Below are positions 23,410 to 35,395 of a DNA stretch of 51,198 nucleotides, piece by piece (the stretch's first letter is position 1; every line of letters starts with the position of its first letter). The translations under genes and the position numbers were made by a program. Origin of the DNA: Deltaproteobacteria bacterium (GTDB lineage Bacteria; Desulfobacterota; Binatia; UTPRO1); NCBI GenBank assembly GCA_016200545.1, contig JACQEO010000009.1, positions 1 to 51,198 on the forward strand, in the 5' to 3' direction. The notes beneath the pieces were generated by a model. That model ran no database searches. It was given only the letters and a program-made list of their open reading frames with translations, and was not told the origin of the DNA.

Positions 23410-24326
23410 CCTTGGGGGCGCGCCCGCGGATCCCGCGTCAGCGTCCGTCGGGTGCGGAGGTAGACCCGGCGCGCATACAGGTACAGGGACGTGCGTGTGG
23501 AGGCGATGAGCCGCAAGCGCGGATCATCTGCGACCTCATAGCCGGCGCGGGCCGCGATCCTGACGAGCTCGCGCTCCGCCAGCGCGCGCCGCTCCTCGAT
23601 TCCGAGGGCCGGAGCGGCTTGGAAGCCGCGCTCGGGACGGGCGAAGAGGGTGAGGTCGAGCGTCGACGGGTCGAGGTCGAGGTGGCGGGCGACGCGCGCG
23701 ACCTCCGCGGCCGGATCGGCGATCAACGTCTCGTAGCGTACGGTCAGCAGTCGCGGGTCCGACCAGTCGAGCAGCGACGCGGTGTTCGCCCGCCAGGTCC
23801 GCAGTACGCCCACAGCCCCGCCCGCGGCGGCGTACCACGAGCGCGTCGCCATCGAAGCGACGACGTCGACGGGACTACGCAGCACGAAGACGACGCGGCA
23901 AGCGGGGAAGACGTCGGCGAGGAAGGCCGCCGTCTCCGCGCCGTGACGCACCTCCTTGAAGCCCCAGCGTCGTCGGCCGAGCGCGCGCGTGCGCGCCTCG
24001 AAGTAGGCGCGATAGAACGCGCGCGTCGCTTCGCGCACACCGTCGGGGAACGGCGGATTGAGACACGCGATCCAGGCCGAGGTGCCGCGTGTCTGGAAGT
24101 CGCGCCATTCGCGGGCGCTGCGGTCTTCGTAGGTGGCGAGCCGTCGCTCGATCGTCTGGAGGAGCGTGCTCATCCCGACGTTCTCGCCCCACACGAAGAG
24201 CTCCGGCCCCGACGACAGCACGCGTTGGACGAGCGTTCCGCCGCAGCGCCAGGCGCAGCCGAGGACGAAGACCGGACGCTCGAGCTCCTCGGCAACGTCG
24301 GCTGCGAGGGTGCCGCGGTCGGTCAA
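23406..24326 (-). CDS. Sulfotransferase family protein
   Basis: A 306-residue protein with the PAPS-binding pattern: a 5'-phosphosulfate loop in FVLGCAWRCGGTLVQRVL and a 3'-phosphate motif in CRVVFVLRSPVDVVASM (R, then S/D). The remainder (NPPFPDGVREATRAFYRAYF, RRRWGFKEVRHG, LTVRYETLIADP) matches bacterial carbohydrate-type sulfotransferases. I chose the TTG at 24326, which overlaps the acylphosphatase stop (TTGA); the longer frame from 24422 adds only Arg-rich antisense-like sequence. The substrate is unknown; an exported glycan is likely. Confidence 0.8.
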   Translation of the reverse strand: MTDRGTLAADVAEELERPVFVLGCAWRCGGTLVQRVLSSGPELFVWGENVGMSTLLQTIERRLATYEDRSAREWRDFQTRGTSAWIACLNPPFPDGVREATRAFYRAYFEARTRALGRRRWGFKEVRHGAETAAFLADVFPACRVVFVLRSPVDVVASMATRSWYAAAGGAVGVLRTWRANTASLLDWSDPRLLTVRYETLIADPAAEVARVARHLDLDPSTLDLTLFARPERGFQAAPALGIEERRALAERELVRIAARAGYEVADDPRLRLIASTRTSLYLYARRVYLRTRRTLTRDPRARPQG

Positions 24327-24619
24327 TGGCGGATCTCGAAGCCGGCGAGGTCGTCGCCTGCGGGCTCGGGTCGTTCGCGGACGTCGGCGACGTGCGCGCC
24401 GGGCGGCCCCGTCCGGCACCAATCCGCGACCGTGCGTACCGCCACCGCATCGCCCTCGACGACCGCCTCGACGCTGCCGTCGCTGCGATTCCGTACCCAG
24501 CCGCGCACGCCGCGGCGCCGCGCCTCGGCTTGCATGGCGCCGCGATACCAGACGCCCTGCACGCGTCCGCTGATGTGAAGGTGGAGACGCACGCCGCTGT
24601 GATTGTCGCGCCCGGGCAC
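24323..24619 (-). CDS. acyP: Acylphosphatase
   Basis: A 98-residue protein of the standard acylphosphatase length. The catalytic Arg is in SGRVQGVWYRGAM and the catalytic Asn in RGWVRNRSDGSVEAV. It hydrolyses acyl phosphates such as carbamoyl or 1,3-bisphosphoglycerate in vitro. The start is a GTG 9 bases after the ligA stop, so ligA, acyP and the sulfotransferase form one operon. Its stop overlaps the TTG start of the sulfotransferase gene. Confidence 0.93.
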   Translation of the reverse strand: MPGRDNHSGVRLHLHISGRVQGVWYRGAMQAEARRRGVRGWVRNRSDGSVEAVVEGDAVAVRTVADWCRTGPPGAHVADVRERPEPAGDDLAGFEIRH

Positions 24620-24628
24620 GGGTGAAGG

Positions 24629-26744
<2,116 letters not shown>

Positions 26745-26754
26745 AGGAGGGCGG

Positions 26755-28203
26755 ATGATCCGAATGACGGTCGTACTCGCTATGCTTGCGGCGGCTGGCA
26801 TTGCCGCGCCGGGCACCGCCGCGGCGGTCGTGGTGGTGCCCGGCGCGGCGCCGCCGGCGAGCGGCGGGGTGCGACTCGACGTCGCGCGCCGCACGCTCGC
26901 GAACGGTCTCACGGTGCTGGTGCACGAGGACCGCTCGGCCCCGGTCGTCAGCACATACCTCTTCTACCGCTCCGGATCACGGAACGAGCGTCCCGGCCGC
27001 ACCGGCATCGCCCACCTCTTCGAGCACATGATGTTCAACGGTGGCGCGCACACCGAGGGCAAGTTCGACGAGATCATCGAGACCAACGGCGGCTCGACCA
27101 ACGGCTACACGACGCGCGACTTCACCGCCTACATGGAGAGCTTCCCGGCGCCGGCTCTGGAGCGGGTGCTGTGGACCGAGGCCGACCGCATGCGCGCGCT
27201 CGCGATCACGCTGAAGAACCTCGAGCAGGAGCGCGGCATCGTGAAGGAGGAGCGGCGGCTGCGCGTCGACAACGACCCGGGCGGGAAGCTCGACGAGGAA
27301 CTCTACCTCGCCGCGTACGTCGCCAGCACGTATCGTTGGAACCCGGTCGGGTTCATGGCCGACCTCGATCTGATCACACTCGAGGACGCGAAGGAGTATT
27401 TTCGCATCCACTACGCGCCGAACAACGCCACGCTCGTCCTCGCGGGCGCGGTGGCGCCGGTGGAGGGCTTCGCGCTCGCCGAGCGCTACTTCGGAGCGAT
27501 TCCCGCGCAGGAGCCGCCACCGAAGATCGTCGACGACGAGCCGCCGCAGAGCGGTCCGAAGCTGATCCGTTTCCGCCAACCGGCGGAGTTGCCGGCGCTG
27601 GCGATCGCCTATCACGCGGTCGCGGCGACCGATCCCGACCGGCCGGCGCTCGACGTCCTGCAGTTCGTCCTGTCGCAAGGCGAGAGCTCGCGACTCTACC
27701 GCGCCCTAGTGCGCGGCCCCGCGCTCGCCACCACGGTCGACGTCAGCTTCGAGTCGGCGATTGGCCCCGAGCTCTTCTGGGTCTACGCGCAGGCGCGTCC
27801 CGGAAAATCGCTCGACGCGGTGAAGGCGGCGATCCTGCGTGAGATCGCCGCGGTGCGTGCTCGGCCGCCGGACGCGCGCGAGCTGCGGAAGGCGAAGAAT
27901 CTCCTGCAGGCGGGCTACGTGCGCGGCCTGAAGACGGTCTCGGGCAAGGCCAACCAGATCGGCTTCTACGAGACCGTGTACGGCGACTACGCGGAGATGT
28001 TCCGCGAGGTCGACCGCTGGGAGGCGGTGACCGCCGCCGATGTGCAGCGCGTCGCGCAGACCTACCTCGGCGAGCAGGGGCAGACGGTCGTCGAGCTGAT
28101 CCCCGGCGGGAAGCCACTGGCAGGGGTTCGCGGCGGCGCTACGAGCGGCGCGGCGCCGGGGTCGGGTGGTCGCGGCGGTGCGGTGCACAGGGGGCAGCCA
28201 TGA
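26755..28203 (+). CDS. M16 family zinc peptidase, secreted, catalytic partner
   Basis: A 482-residue pitrilysin-family protein with a signal peptide (about residues 1-23). The inverted zinc motif is HLFEH at residues 87-91, and the third ligand is in ERGIVKEERR (Glu165). Both M16 halves are present. Proteins of this kind act in the periplasm on small peptides, often with an inactive homologue encoded next to them. AGGAGG at 26745-26750 supports the start. The stop overlaps the next gene's ATG (ATGA). Confidence 0.92.
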   Translation: MIRMTVVLAMLAAAGIAAPGTAAAVVVVPGAAPPASGGVRLDVARRTLANGLTVLVHEDRSAPVVSTYLFYRSGSRNERPGRTGIAHLFEHMMFNGGAHTEGKFDEIIETNGGSTNGYTTRDFTAYMESFPAPALERVLWTEADRMRALAITLKNLEQERGIVKEERRLRVDNDPGGKLDEELYLAAYVASTYRWNPVGFMADLDLITLEDAKEYFRIHYAPNNATLVLAGAVAPVEGFALAERYFGAIPAQEPPPKIVDDEPPQSGPKLIRFRQPAELPALAIAYHAVAATDPDRPALDVLQFVLSQGESSRLYRALVRGPALATTVDVSFESAIGPELFWVYAQARPGKSLDAVKAAILREIAAVRARPPDARELRKAKNLLQAGYVRGLKTVSGKANQIGFYETVYGDYAEMFREVDRWEAVTAADVQRVAQTYLGEQGQTVVELIPGGKPLAGVRGGATSGAAPGSGGRGGAVHRGQP

Positions 28204-29678
28204 CGAGGTGGACACGCGTCGGGATCGGATCGCTGCTTGCCGGGGCCGTGATCGTCGCGGGATGCCGCGGCGGTTTCGCGCGCCGCGGTGGCGCGGGTGA
28301 TCTCGCGACGCCGCCGCCGGCCGGGCCGCCCGCAGCCGCGTTCCAGCTGCCGCCCGTCACCGCGCGTGTCCTGCCGAACGGGCTCACCGTCCTCGCCGTC
28401 GAGTACCATGAGCTGCCGATCGTCATCTTCCATCTGCTCGTACAGGGCGGCGCGGCGTACGACCCCGAGGGGAAGGAGGGGGTCGCCGAGCTCACGGCCG
28501 GTCTCATTCGCCAGGGCACGCAGCGCCGCGACGCGGAGGAGCTGGCGCGCGAGATCGAGTTTCTCGGCGGCAATATCGGCGGCGACGCCGGCTACGACTT
28601 CTCGAGCGTGTCTGCGGAGTTCCTGCGCAAGGACATGGACCAGGCACTCGACCTCTTCAGCGACGTCGTACTCCACCCGGCGTTCCGCGCCGACGAGTTC
28701 CGTCGCGAGCAGGGCCTGGCGCTGGCGGGAATCGTGGCGTCACGCGAGAGTCCGGCCGCCATCGCCGATCACTGTTTCCAGGCGTTTCTCTACGGGCACC
28801 ACCCGTACGGACACCCGACCGAGGGCACCGAGATGAGCGTCCGCCGCCTCACTGCCGCCGACGCGCACGCGTTCTACGAGCATCACTACGGGCCGCGGGG
28901 CGCGGTGTTGGTGATGATCGGCGACGCCGGCGCCGACGACCTCCTGGCGCGCGCCGAGCGCGCGTTCGGCGGCTGGAGCTCGACGGCGGCGCCGGCGGCG
29001 GCGCTGCCGATGCCGGCGCGCGTCCACGGGCGGAAGCTCCTGCTGGTCGACAAGCCGGACGCGACGCAGGCGCACATCCGCGTCGGCAACGTCGCGATCG
29101 CACGCACCGACGAGGCCTACATCCCGGCGGTCGTCACCGCGACCGTCCTCGGCGGTGGCTTCGGCTCGCGCTTGATCGACGAGCTGCGGGTGAAGCGCAG
29201 CCTCACCTACGGCGCGTCGAGCTACTTCTTGACCCATCGACAGCTCGGTGACTTCCGCGCCGCCACCTTCACCAAGGTGCCGACCACCGGCGAGGCGCTC
29301 GATCTCACGCTCGATGTGTTGCGGCAGTTTGCCAAAGACGGGGCGACATCGGACGAGCTGGCGCGCGCCAAGAGCTTGCTCGGCGGGCAGTATCCTCTGC
29401 AGCTCGAGACCCCGAACGCGATCGCCGGGAAGCTCGCGGAGCTGACGGCCTACGGTATCCCGCGTACCGAGCTCGAGGTCTACCCGCGGCGGATTCTCGC
29501 GACCTCCGCCGGCGACGTCCGGGAGATCGCGGGCCGCTACGTCATGGTCGAGGACGCCGTCGTAGTCGTCGTCGGACCGGCGGTTGCGATCGCTCCGCAG
29601 CTCGCCGGACTCGGCGTGGCGGAACGGACGACGCCCGAGGCGTGCGGCCGCCCCGACGGTCCGGTGGCGATGCCCTGA
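28200..29678 (+). CDS. M16 family lipoprotein, non-catalytic partner
   Basis: A 492-residue M16-fold protein with a lipoprotein signal (AGAVIVAGC, Cys22). At the place of the HxxEH zinc motif it has ELTAGLI, so the metal ligands are missing and it should be inactive, while the rest of the fold (FLYGHHPYGHPTEG, ARTDEAYIPAVVTATVLGGGFGSRL) is kept. Known M16B pairs consist of an active and an inactive subunit, and this one overlaps its active partner by 4 bases. It is expected at the periplasmic face of a membrane. Confidence 0.9.
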   Translation: MTRWTRVGIGSLLAGAVIVAGCRGGFARRGGAGDLATPPPAGPPAAAFQLPPVTARVLPNGLTVLAVEYHELPIVIFHLLVQGGAAYDPEGKEGVAELTAGLIRQGTQRRDAEELAREIEFLGGNIGGDAGYDFSSVSAEFLRKDMDQALDLFSDVVLHPAFRADEFRREQGLALAGIVASRESPAAIADHCFQAFLYGHHPYGHPTEGTEMSVRRLTAADAHAFYEHHYGPRGAVLVMIGDAGADDLLARAERAFGGWSSTAAPAAALPMPARVHGRKLLLVDKPDATQAHIRVGNVAIARTDEAYIPAVVTATVLGGGFGSRLIDELRVKRSLTYGASSYFLTHRQLGDFRAATFTKVPTTGEALDLTLDVLRQFAKDGATSDELARAKSLLGGQYPLQLETPNAIAGKLAELTAYGIPRTELEVYPRRILATSAGDVREIAGRYVMVEDAVVVVVGPAVAIAPQLAGLGVAERTTPEACGRPDGPVAMP

Positions 29679-29737
29679 CGTTCCCCACATCGCCTGGGCG
29701 ACGACGCGGCGATCCGGCGGTGACGACGCCGCGCCGC

Positions 29738-30901
29738 TCAGGCGACGACGGACGCGAGCACGAGGTCGGAGAGCCGCTGGAAGCGCTCCAGGCTGCAGGT
29801 CTCTTCGATCGCCCCGGCGGTGAGGCAGACGAACACCAGCTCGCGCTCCGGATCGGCCCAGAACATCGTCGTGCCGGCGCCGAGGTGTCCGAAGGTGCCG
29901 GGTGAGGCGAGGGTGCCGAAGGGCGCGGTGAACACACCCTCGCCGCGCAGCCAGAACGTGAGACCGATGAAGGCCGGGAAGTCTTCCCACCCGCGGAGCT
30001 CGCGCGCGTAGCTCCAGAGGAGGTTCGGACAGAGCCCGGTGTGGTTGGTCGTCGCCAGGCGGAGCGTGGTCGGCGCGAGGATGCGCGCACCGTCGAGCGC
30101 ACCGCCGCAGCGCAACGCCTCCGCGAAGCGTCCGAGGTCGGCGGCGGTTGCGTAGGCGCCGGCGCCGGGAACCTCCGCCTCGTCGTTGATGAGGGTGTTG
30201 AAGCTCTCGAGCGCCTCGGCAGAAAAGAGCCCCGGGCTGCGGTCGCGGACGACCACCGGCACGCGCCGGGCGGCGAGGTCGGGGCGCGCGCCGAGCCAGG
30301 TGTCGGTCATGCCGAGCGGCTGCAAGATCTCGTCGGCGACGATGTCGCGGAAGCGGCGCTCGCCGCCGTCGAGCCGGCGCACGATCTCGGCGAGGAGCGC
30401 GTGTGCGGTGAGCGGGCTGTAGTTCACCACCGTTCCGGGGCGCGCCTCGAGGACTTGCTCGCAGATCGCCGCCACCATGGGCTCGAGGCTCCCCATGAGC
30501 TCGGGCGGGATCGGCGGCAACGCCACGGGAAGACCGCTGGTGTGGGTGAGGAGCTGAAAGACCGTGATGCGCTGCTTCCCGCGGTTGCCGAACTCCGGGA
30601 GGATCTCCGCGACCGGCGTCGTGAGCGCGAGCTCGCCACGCTCGATCCGCGCCAACACCGCGACCGCGGTGAGCGTCTTGGTGATGGAGAAGAGGCAGAA
30701 GACGTCGTCGCGACGCGCGCGACGGCCGGCGCCGCGATCGGCGAAGCCGAACGCCTCGTGGAGGGCGATCGCGCCGCGCCGCGCGACCAGCACGACGGCG
30801 CCGTCGTAGTGCTCGCGGGCGACGTCGGCGTCGATCGCCGCGGCGAGGCGTGTCAGGCGCTGCGAATCGAGACCGAGATCGGCGGGCGGTGCGGTGCGCA
30901 T
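29738..30901 (-). CDS. Serine hydrolase of the beta-lactamase/esterase class C family
   Basis: A 387-residue protein with SITK at residues 72-75 (SxxK nucleophile) in VFCLFSITKTLTAVAVLARI, a tyrosine motif in VNYSPLTAHALLAEI, and family stretches LLTHTSGLPVALPP and QPLGMTDTWLG. No signal peptide is visible, so a cytoplasmic esterase or peptidase is more likely than a true beta-lactamase. The ATG at 30901 follows GAGGAGG. It lies 58 bases downstream of rnr on the same strand. Confidence 0.88.
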   Translation of the reverse strand: MRTAPPADLGLDSQRLTRLAAAIDADVAREHYDGAVVLVARRGAIALHEAFGFADRGAGRRARRDDVFCLFSITKTLTAVAVLARIERGELALTTPVAEILPEFGNRGKQRITVFQLLTHTSGLPVALPPIPPELMGSLEPMVAAICEQVLEARPGTVVNYSPLTAHALLAEIVRRLDGGERRFRDIVADEILQPLGMTDTWLGARPDLAARRVPVVVRDRSPGLFSAEALESFNTLINDEAEVPGAGAYATAADLGRFAEALRCGGALDGARILAPTTLRLATTNHTGLCPNLLWSYARELRGWEDFPAFIGLTFWLRGEGVFTAPFGTLASPGTFGHLGAGTTMFWADPERELVFVCLTAGAIEETCSLERFQRLSDLVLASVVA

Positions 30902-30948
30902 CAAGTGTCCTCCTCACACGGGTGTCGGGCCGTGCGCGACCGGCCGAC

Positions 30949-30976
30949 CGCGACCGAGGCTATAGCCTCGGTCGCG
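30949..30976 (-). terminator. Perfect 28-bp palindrome spanning the rnr stop codon
   Basis: CGCGACCGAGGC (30949-30960) and GCCTCGGTCGCG (30965-30976) form 12-bp arms around TATA. The rnr stop codon (TAG, 30960-30962) sits at the centre, so the end of the RNase R gene is coded inside the arm. No U-tract follows, so it may be a 3'-end stabilising hairpin or processing site rather than a classical terminator. Confidence 0.45.
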
Positions 30977-33347
30977 CGTCGTCGGCAAGTACGAAGTCGA
31001 TCTGCTTGCGCTCGATCGACACGCTTGCGACCCGTACTCGCACCGGATCGCCGAGGCGGAAGACCCGCCCGTGCCGCCGGCCCTGCAAGAGATGGCGATG
31101 CTCGACGAGCTCGTAACGGTCGTCGGTGAGCGTAGCGACGTGGATGAGACCCTCGACGAACCAGCACTCGAGCTCGACGAAGAGGCCGAAAGGCACGACG
31201 CCGGCGATGAATCCGTCGTAGGTCTCGCCGACCTTGTCCTGCATGAACTGCACCTTCTTCAGCTGCACCACCTCGCGCTCCGCCTCCATGGCAACACGCT
31301 CGCGCCGCGAGCTCTCGCCGCAGACGTCGGGCAGTTCGACGGCGATCGCCGCGATGGCGTCGCGGTCGCCGGCGAGGTGGGCGGCGAGGAGACGGTGGAG
31401 CACGAGATCGGGATAGCGGCGGATCGGCGACGTGAAGTGGGTGTAGCAGTCGGCGGCGAGGCCGAAGTGGCCAACGTTCACCGGCGCGTAGCGCGCCTGT
31501 TTCATCGTGCGCAGGAGGACGGTGTTGATCAACCGCTCCTCGGGACGGCCGGCGACGCGCGCCAGCGCGTGTTGGAACGCGTTTGGCCGCACCGTGCCCG
31601 TCTGGCGCTCGAGACGTACGCCGAAGCCCTCGAGGAAGCGGCCGAGCTCGTCGAGCGCGTCGTCGTCGGGCGGCTCGTGGATGCGGTAGGGAAGGGGGAT
31701 ACGCAGCGCCGTGAGATACGACGCGACGGCCTCGTTGGCGGCGAGCATGAAGCTCTCGATCAGCCGATGCGCGACGTTGCGCTCGGCTTTCACGATGTTC
31801 TCGGGACGCCCGCGGAGATCGAGGACGATCTCAGCCTCGGGAAGATCGAAGTCGATCGAGCCGCGCGCGCGCCGGCGCGCGGCCATCGCGTCGGCGAGCG
31901 CCGCCATGCGCTCCAGGTCGTCGACGAGCGCGGCGTAGCGGCGGCGTGTGGGGAGGTCGCCGTCGGCGACGATCTGCCGCACCTCGGTATAGGTGAGACG
32001 GGCGCGGCTACGCATGATGCCGGGGAAGAACGCCGCGCCGAGGACCCGCCCCTGCGCGTCGCAGTCGAGGAGAACCGCCTGCACCAGGCGGTCGACGTCC
32101 GGATTCAGGCTGCAGAGGCCGTTCGAGAGCGCCTCGGGCAGCATCGGGATCACGCGGTCGGGAAAGTAGATGCTGGTGCCACGGGCGCGCGCCTCGCGGT
32201 CGAGGATGCTGTCGCGCGGCACGTACGCCGCCACATCGGCGATCGCGACCAGGAGGCGCGTGCCGCCGCCGGGACCGTCGAGGACGGCGACCGCGTCGTC
32301 GAAGTCGCGCGCGTTCTCGCCGTCGATGGTGACCAGCGGCAGCGCCCGCAGATCGACGCGCTCCGCGCGCGTCACCGAGGCGTGCCACGGGCGCGGAGCG
32401 GTGAGCGGCGGCGGCAAGGTTGCGTCGAGCGGCGGGCAATGCACGGCGTCCGGGAGCCGCGCCGCCGCGTGCAGCACCGGCTCGGGAAACCCGAGTGGCA
32501 GGTCGTGCGCGTGGATCACCGCTTCGGTCTCGACGCGCGGATCGTCCGCCGGCCCGAGCACGGCGACCACGCGTGCCTCGAGATCCTCGTACGGTCCGGG
32601 ATAGCGAGTGATGGTGGCGACGGCCAAATCGCCGTCGCGCGCTGTGCCCGCGTCGGCGAGACGGACGCGATAGAGGACGCGTGGATCTTGCGGGATCAGA
32701 TAAGCGCCGGTCCGGCCGTGGCGGACGACGCCGAGGACGCGCGTCATGCGACGTTCGAGGACGCGGACGATGCGACCGTTGATGCGTTCGAGGCGGCCGC
32801 GCCGCCGTCGCTCGACGGCCGCGAGCACCTTGTCACCGTGCATCGCGGGGCGGAGCGCCGCCCCGGGGACGTAGAGGTCCGCCTCGACCGGTGCTCCCGG
32901 CGCCGGCGGCGGAGCGACGAGAAACGCATAGCCGTCGGGGTGCGCCTGCAGCTCGCCGGTGCGCAGATGCTGGCGCGCCGCAAGCGCGAAGCGGCCGGCG
33001 CGTGGCTCGACGACCGCGCCGTCGGCGACGAGTGCGGAGAGCGCCGCGGAGACGGCGCGGCGCTCTCCGCGCACGAAATGCGTGCGCGCGAGAACGGTCT
33101 CGACGTCGACCGCGCCGCGGCCGCTCTCAGCGAGCGCTTCGAGGATACGCTCGGCGAGCGACGACGGTTCACCGGCGCCGCGCGTCGGTACCGGCCGCCG
33201 CCGGTGTTCTCTTGCCGTGGGCGGCGCGGGCCGCGCGTCGGGTGCGATGCGCGCCGCGCTCGTGGTCGGGACACCACGCCGGCGGCGCGCGCGGGACGTC
33301 GGCTGCGAGCGCGAGCGCGGTGGACGAGAACGGCGGATGCGACTCAC
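30960..33347 (-). CDS. rnr: Ribonuclease R
   Basis: A 795-residue RNase II/R enzyme. After an Arg/Pro-rich N-terminal extension (about 60 residues) come a winged-helix region, two cold-shock domains, the catalytic RNB domain with VTIDGENARDFDDAVAVLDG (metal-binding aspartates), and ESFMLAANEAVA, YTHFTSPIRRYPDL and a C-terminal S1 domain (VGETYDGFIAGVVPFGLFVEL). It is a processive 3'-5' exonuclease active on structured RNA. The start is a GTG with no clear ribosome site; a later start removing part of the basic extension is possible. The C-terminus lacks the Lys-rich tail of the E. coli protein. Confidence 0.93.
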   Translation of the reverse strand: MSRIRRSRPPRSRSQPTSRARRRRGVPTTSAARIAPDARPAPPTAREHRRRPVPTRGAGEPSSLAERILEALAESGRGAVDVETVLARTHFVRGERRAVSAALSALVADGAVVEPRAGRFALAARQHLRTGELQAHPDGYAFLVAPPPAPGAPVEADLYVPGAALRPAMHGDKVLAAVERRRRGRLERINGRIVRVLERRMTRVLGVVRHGRTGAYLIPQDPRVLYRVRLADAGTARDGDLAVATITRYPGPYEDLEARVVAVLGPADDPRVETEAVIHAHDLPLGFPEPVLHAAARLPDAVHCPPLDATLPPPLTAPRPWHASVTRAERVDLRALPLVTIDGENARDFDDAVAVLDGPGGGTRLLVAIADVAAYVPRDSILDREARARGTSIYFPDRVIPMLPEALSNGLCSLNPDVDRLVQAVLLDCDAQGRVLGAAFFPGIMRSRARLTYTEVRQIVADGDLPTRRRYAALVDDLERMAALADAMAARRRARGSIDFDLPEAEIVLDLRGRPENIVKAERNVAHRLIESFMLAANEAVASYLTALRIPLPYRIHEPPDDDALDELGRFLEGFGVRLERQTGTVRPNAFQHALARVAGRPEERLINTVLLRTMKQARYAPVNVGHFGLAADCYTHFTSPIRRYPDLVLHRLLAAHLAGDRDAIAAIAVELPDVCGESSRRERVAMEAEREVVQLKKVQFMQDKVGETYDGFIAGVVPFGLFVELECWFVEGLIHVATLTDDRYELVEHRHLLQGRRHGRVFRLGDPVRVRVASVSIERKQIDFVLADDARPRL

Positions 33348-33366
33348 TCTGCGGGCGACGCCGGCG

Positions 33367-35334
33367 CTACTCGGTATCGGTCAGGTACGTGTAGCCCTCG
33401 AGCGCCTCCTCGTAGCGACGCATCAAGCGACCCGACTCGGCCATGGTGAGGCGCTTCTCGCGCAACGCCGCCTCGACCGCACGCCGCACGCGCGACACCA
33501 GGTCGACCTTGGAGTACTGCACGTACGACAGCACCTCGCTCACCGAGTCGCCCTCGACGACGTGTTCGACGCGGTAGTCGTCGCCGTCGAGTCGTACGTG
33601 GACGGCGTCGGTGTCGCCGAAGAGATTGTGGAGGTCGCCGAGAATCTCTTGGTAGGCGCCTACGAGGAAGCTGCCGATGTAGTACGGCTCGCCGTTCGGT
33701 GAATGCAGCTCGAGGAAGTGCTTTACATCCTTCAGGTCGATGAACTCGTCCATCTTGCCGTCGCTGTCGCAGGTGAGGTCGGCGAGCACGGCGCGGCGCG
33801 AGGGCGCGCGGTTCAGGCGATGGATCGGCACCGTCGGGAAGAGCTGCCGGACCGCCCAGTGGTCGGGCACCGACTGGAAGATGGAGAAGTTGCAATAGTA
33901 GGTGTCCGAGAGCTGGCGCTCGAGACCTTCGAGGTCGTCGGGGACGTAAGGGAGGTCGCGGACGATCTTGAGGATCTTCTCGCACGTCGCCCAGAAGAGC
34001 TGCTCGACGCGCGCGCGTGCCTTCAGATCGAGGTAGCCGAGGGTGAAGGCGGTGATCGCCTCCTCCTTGATCTGCAGGGCGTCGTGATACGCCTCCTGGA
34101 AGTTCTTGCGGGAGATGCCGGCGTAGGTCTCGTAGAGCTGCTTGATGACGGAATGCTCGTCGGCGCCGAGCGTCGCCGGCACCTGGCCGACGATGATCTC
34201 GTTGGTGCCGAGGACGTTGAAGATGAGCACCGAGTGGTGGGCGACGAGCGCGCGTCCCGACTCGGTGATGATGTCGGGATGCGGTACCTTCTTCGCGTTG
34301 CAGGCCTCGGCGATCTCGCTCACGATGTCGGAGGCGTATTCCTGGAGCGTGTAGTTGACCGACGAGTGGAAGTTGCTCTGGCTGCCGTCGTAGTCGACGC
34401 CGAGGCCGCCGCCGCAATCGAGGTAGCGCATGTTGGCGCCGAGCAGGTGGAGCTCGACGAAAATACGGCTCGACTCGCGGAGCGCGTCCTTCACGGCGCG
34501 GATGTTCGTGATCTGCGAGCCGATGTGGAAGTGGAGTAGCTGCAGGCAGTCGAGCATCTCCTCGGCGCGCAGGCGATCGACGGTGGCGACGATCTCCGCC
34601 GTCGTCAGGCCGAACTTGGAGCGGTCGCCCGTCGACTCCACCCACTTGCCCGCGCCCTTGGTCGAGAGGCGGGCGCGGACGCCGATCACGGGACGGATCT
34701 CGAGGTCGCGCGACGTGCGGAGAATGGTGTCGAGCTCGCCGAACTGGTCGACGACGATGATCACCTGCCGGCCGAGCTTCTGCGCGAGCAGCGCGGTCTC
34801 GATGTAGGCGCGATCTTTGTAGCCGTTGCAGAGGACGAACGCCTCGGGGTTGTCCTGGAGCGCGAGCGCCACCAGCAGCTCCGGCTTCGAACCCGCTTCG
34901 ATGCCGAGGTTGAACGGCCGCCCGTACTCGATGAGCTCCTCGACGACGTGACGCTGCTGGTTGACCTTGATCGGATACACGCCGCGGTAGGTGCCGTGGT
35001 AGTCGTTCTCGGCGATCGCCTGCTGGAACGATCCACACAGCTGCTGCACGCGCGTTCGCAGAATGTCGGAGAAGCGGATGAGGAGCGGGAGGTTGAGACC
35101 GCGGCTACGCAGGTCGTCGACCAGCTCCTTGAGGTCGATGCGCGTCGAGCCGACGCCGCCGGGCGTCACCTCGATGTTCCCCGCGTCGTTGATCGTGAAG
35201 AAATCGCGGCCCCAGCCGTTGACGTTGTAGAGCTCGAGCGAATCGTTGATCGTCCACGCTCGAAGCTCTTTTTGGGCGGCGACTTTCTGCAACCTTGTGA
35301 CGGCCTCCTTCGCCGACGCGGCGAAGGTCGACAA
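33367..35334 (-). CDS. speA: Biosynthetic arginine decarboxylase
   Basis: A 655-residue fold-III PLP enzyme, nearly identical in length to E. coli SpeA (658). The PLP lysine is K123 in YRGVYPIKVNQQRHVVEEL; other motifs are CNGYKDRAYIETALLA, LHFHIGSQITNIRAVKD, LDCGGGLGVDYDG and CDSDGKMDEFIDLK. It makes agmatine from arginine as the first step to putrescine and spermidine. The start is TTG; no ATG fits. It is separated from rnr by 19 bases and may share its transcript. Confidence 0.95.
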   Translation of the reverse strand: MSTFAASAKEAVTRLQKVAAQKELRAWTINDSLELYNVNGWGRDFFTINDAGNIEVTPGGVGSTRIDLKELVDDLRSRGLNLPLLIRFSDILRTRVQQLCGSFQQAIAENDYHGTYRGVYPIKVNQQRHVVEELIEYGRPFNLGIEAGSKPELLVALALQDNPEAFVLCNGYKDRAYIETALLAQKLGRQVIIVVDQFGELDTILRTSRDLEIRPVIGVRARLSTKGAGKWVESTGDRSKFGLTTAEIVATVDRLRAEEMLDCLQLLHFHIGSQITNIRAVKDALRESSRIFVELHLLGANMRYLDCGGGLGVDYDGSQSNFHSSVNYTLQEYASDIVSEIAEACNAKKVPHPDIITESGRALVAHHSVLIFNVLGTNEIIVGQVPATLGADEHSVIKQLYETYAGISRKNFQEAYHDALQIKEEAITAFTLGYLDLKARARVEQLFWATCEKILKIVRDLPYVPDDLEGLERQLSDTYYCNFSIFQSVPDHWAVRQLFPTVPIHRLNRAPSRRAVLADLTCDSDGKMDEFIDLKDVKHFLELHSPNGEPYYIGSFLVGAYQEILGDLHNLFGDTDAVHVRLDGDDYRVEHVVEGDSVSEVLSYVQYSKVDLVSRVRRAVEAALREKRLTMAESGRLMRRYEEALEGYTYLTDTE

Positions 35335-35395
35335 GTATCCCGCGGTACTCGAGAAGTCTAGGTGGAGATCGCGTCCGCTCGTGTCGCCGCCGCGT

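Noticed and set aside
29738..30901. Antibiotic-resistance beta-lactamase
   Set aside because: The SxxK and YSP motifs define a wide serine hydrolase family, and no signal peptide is present to bring it to the periplasm.
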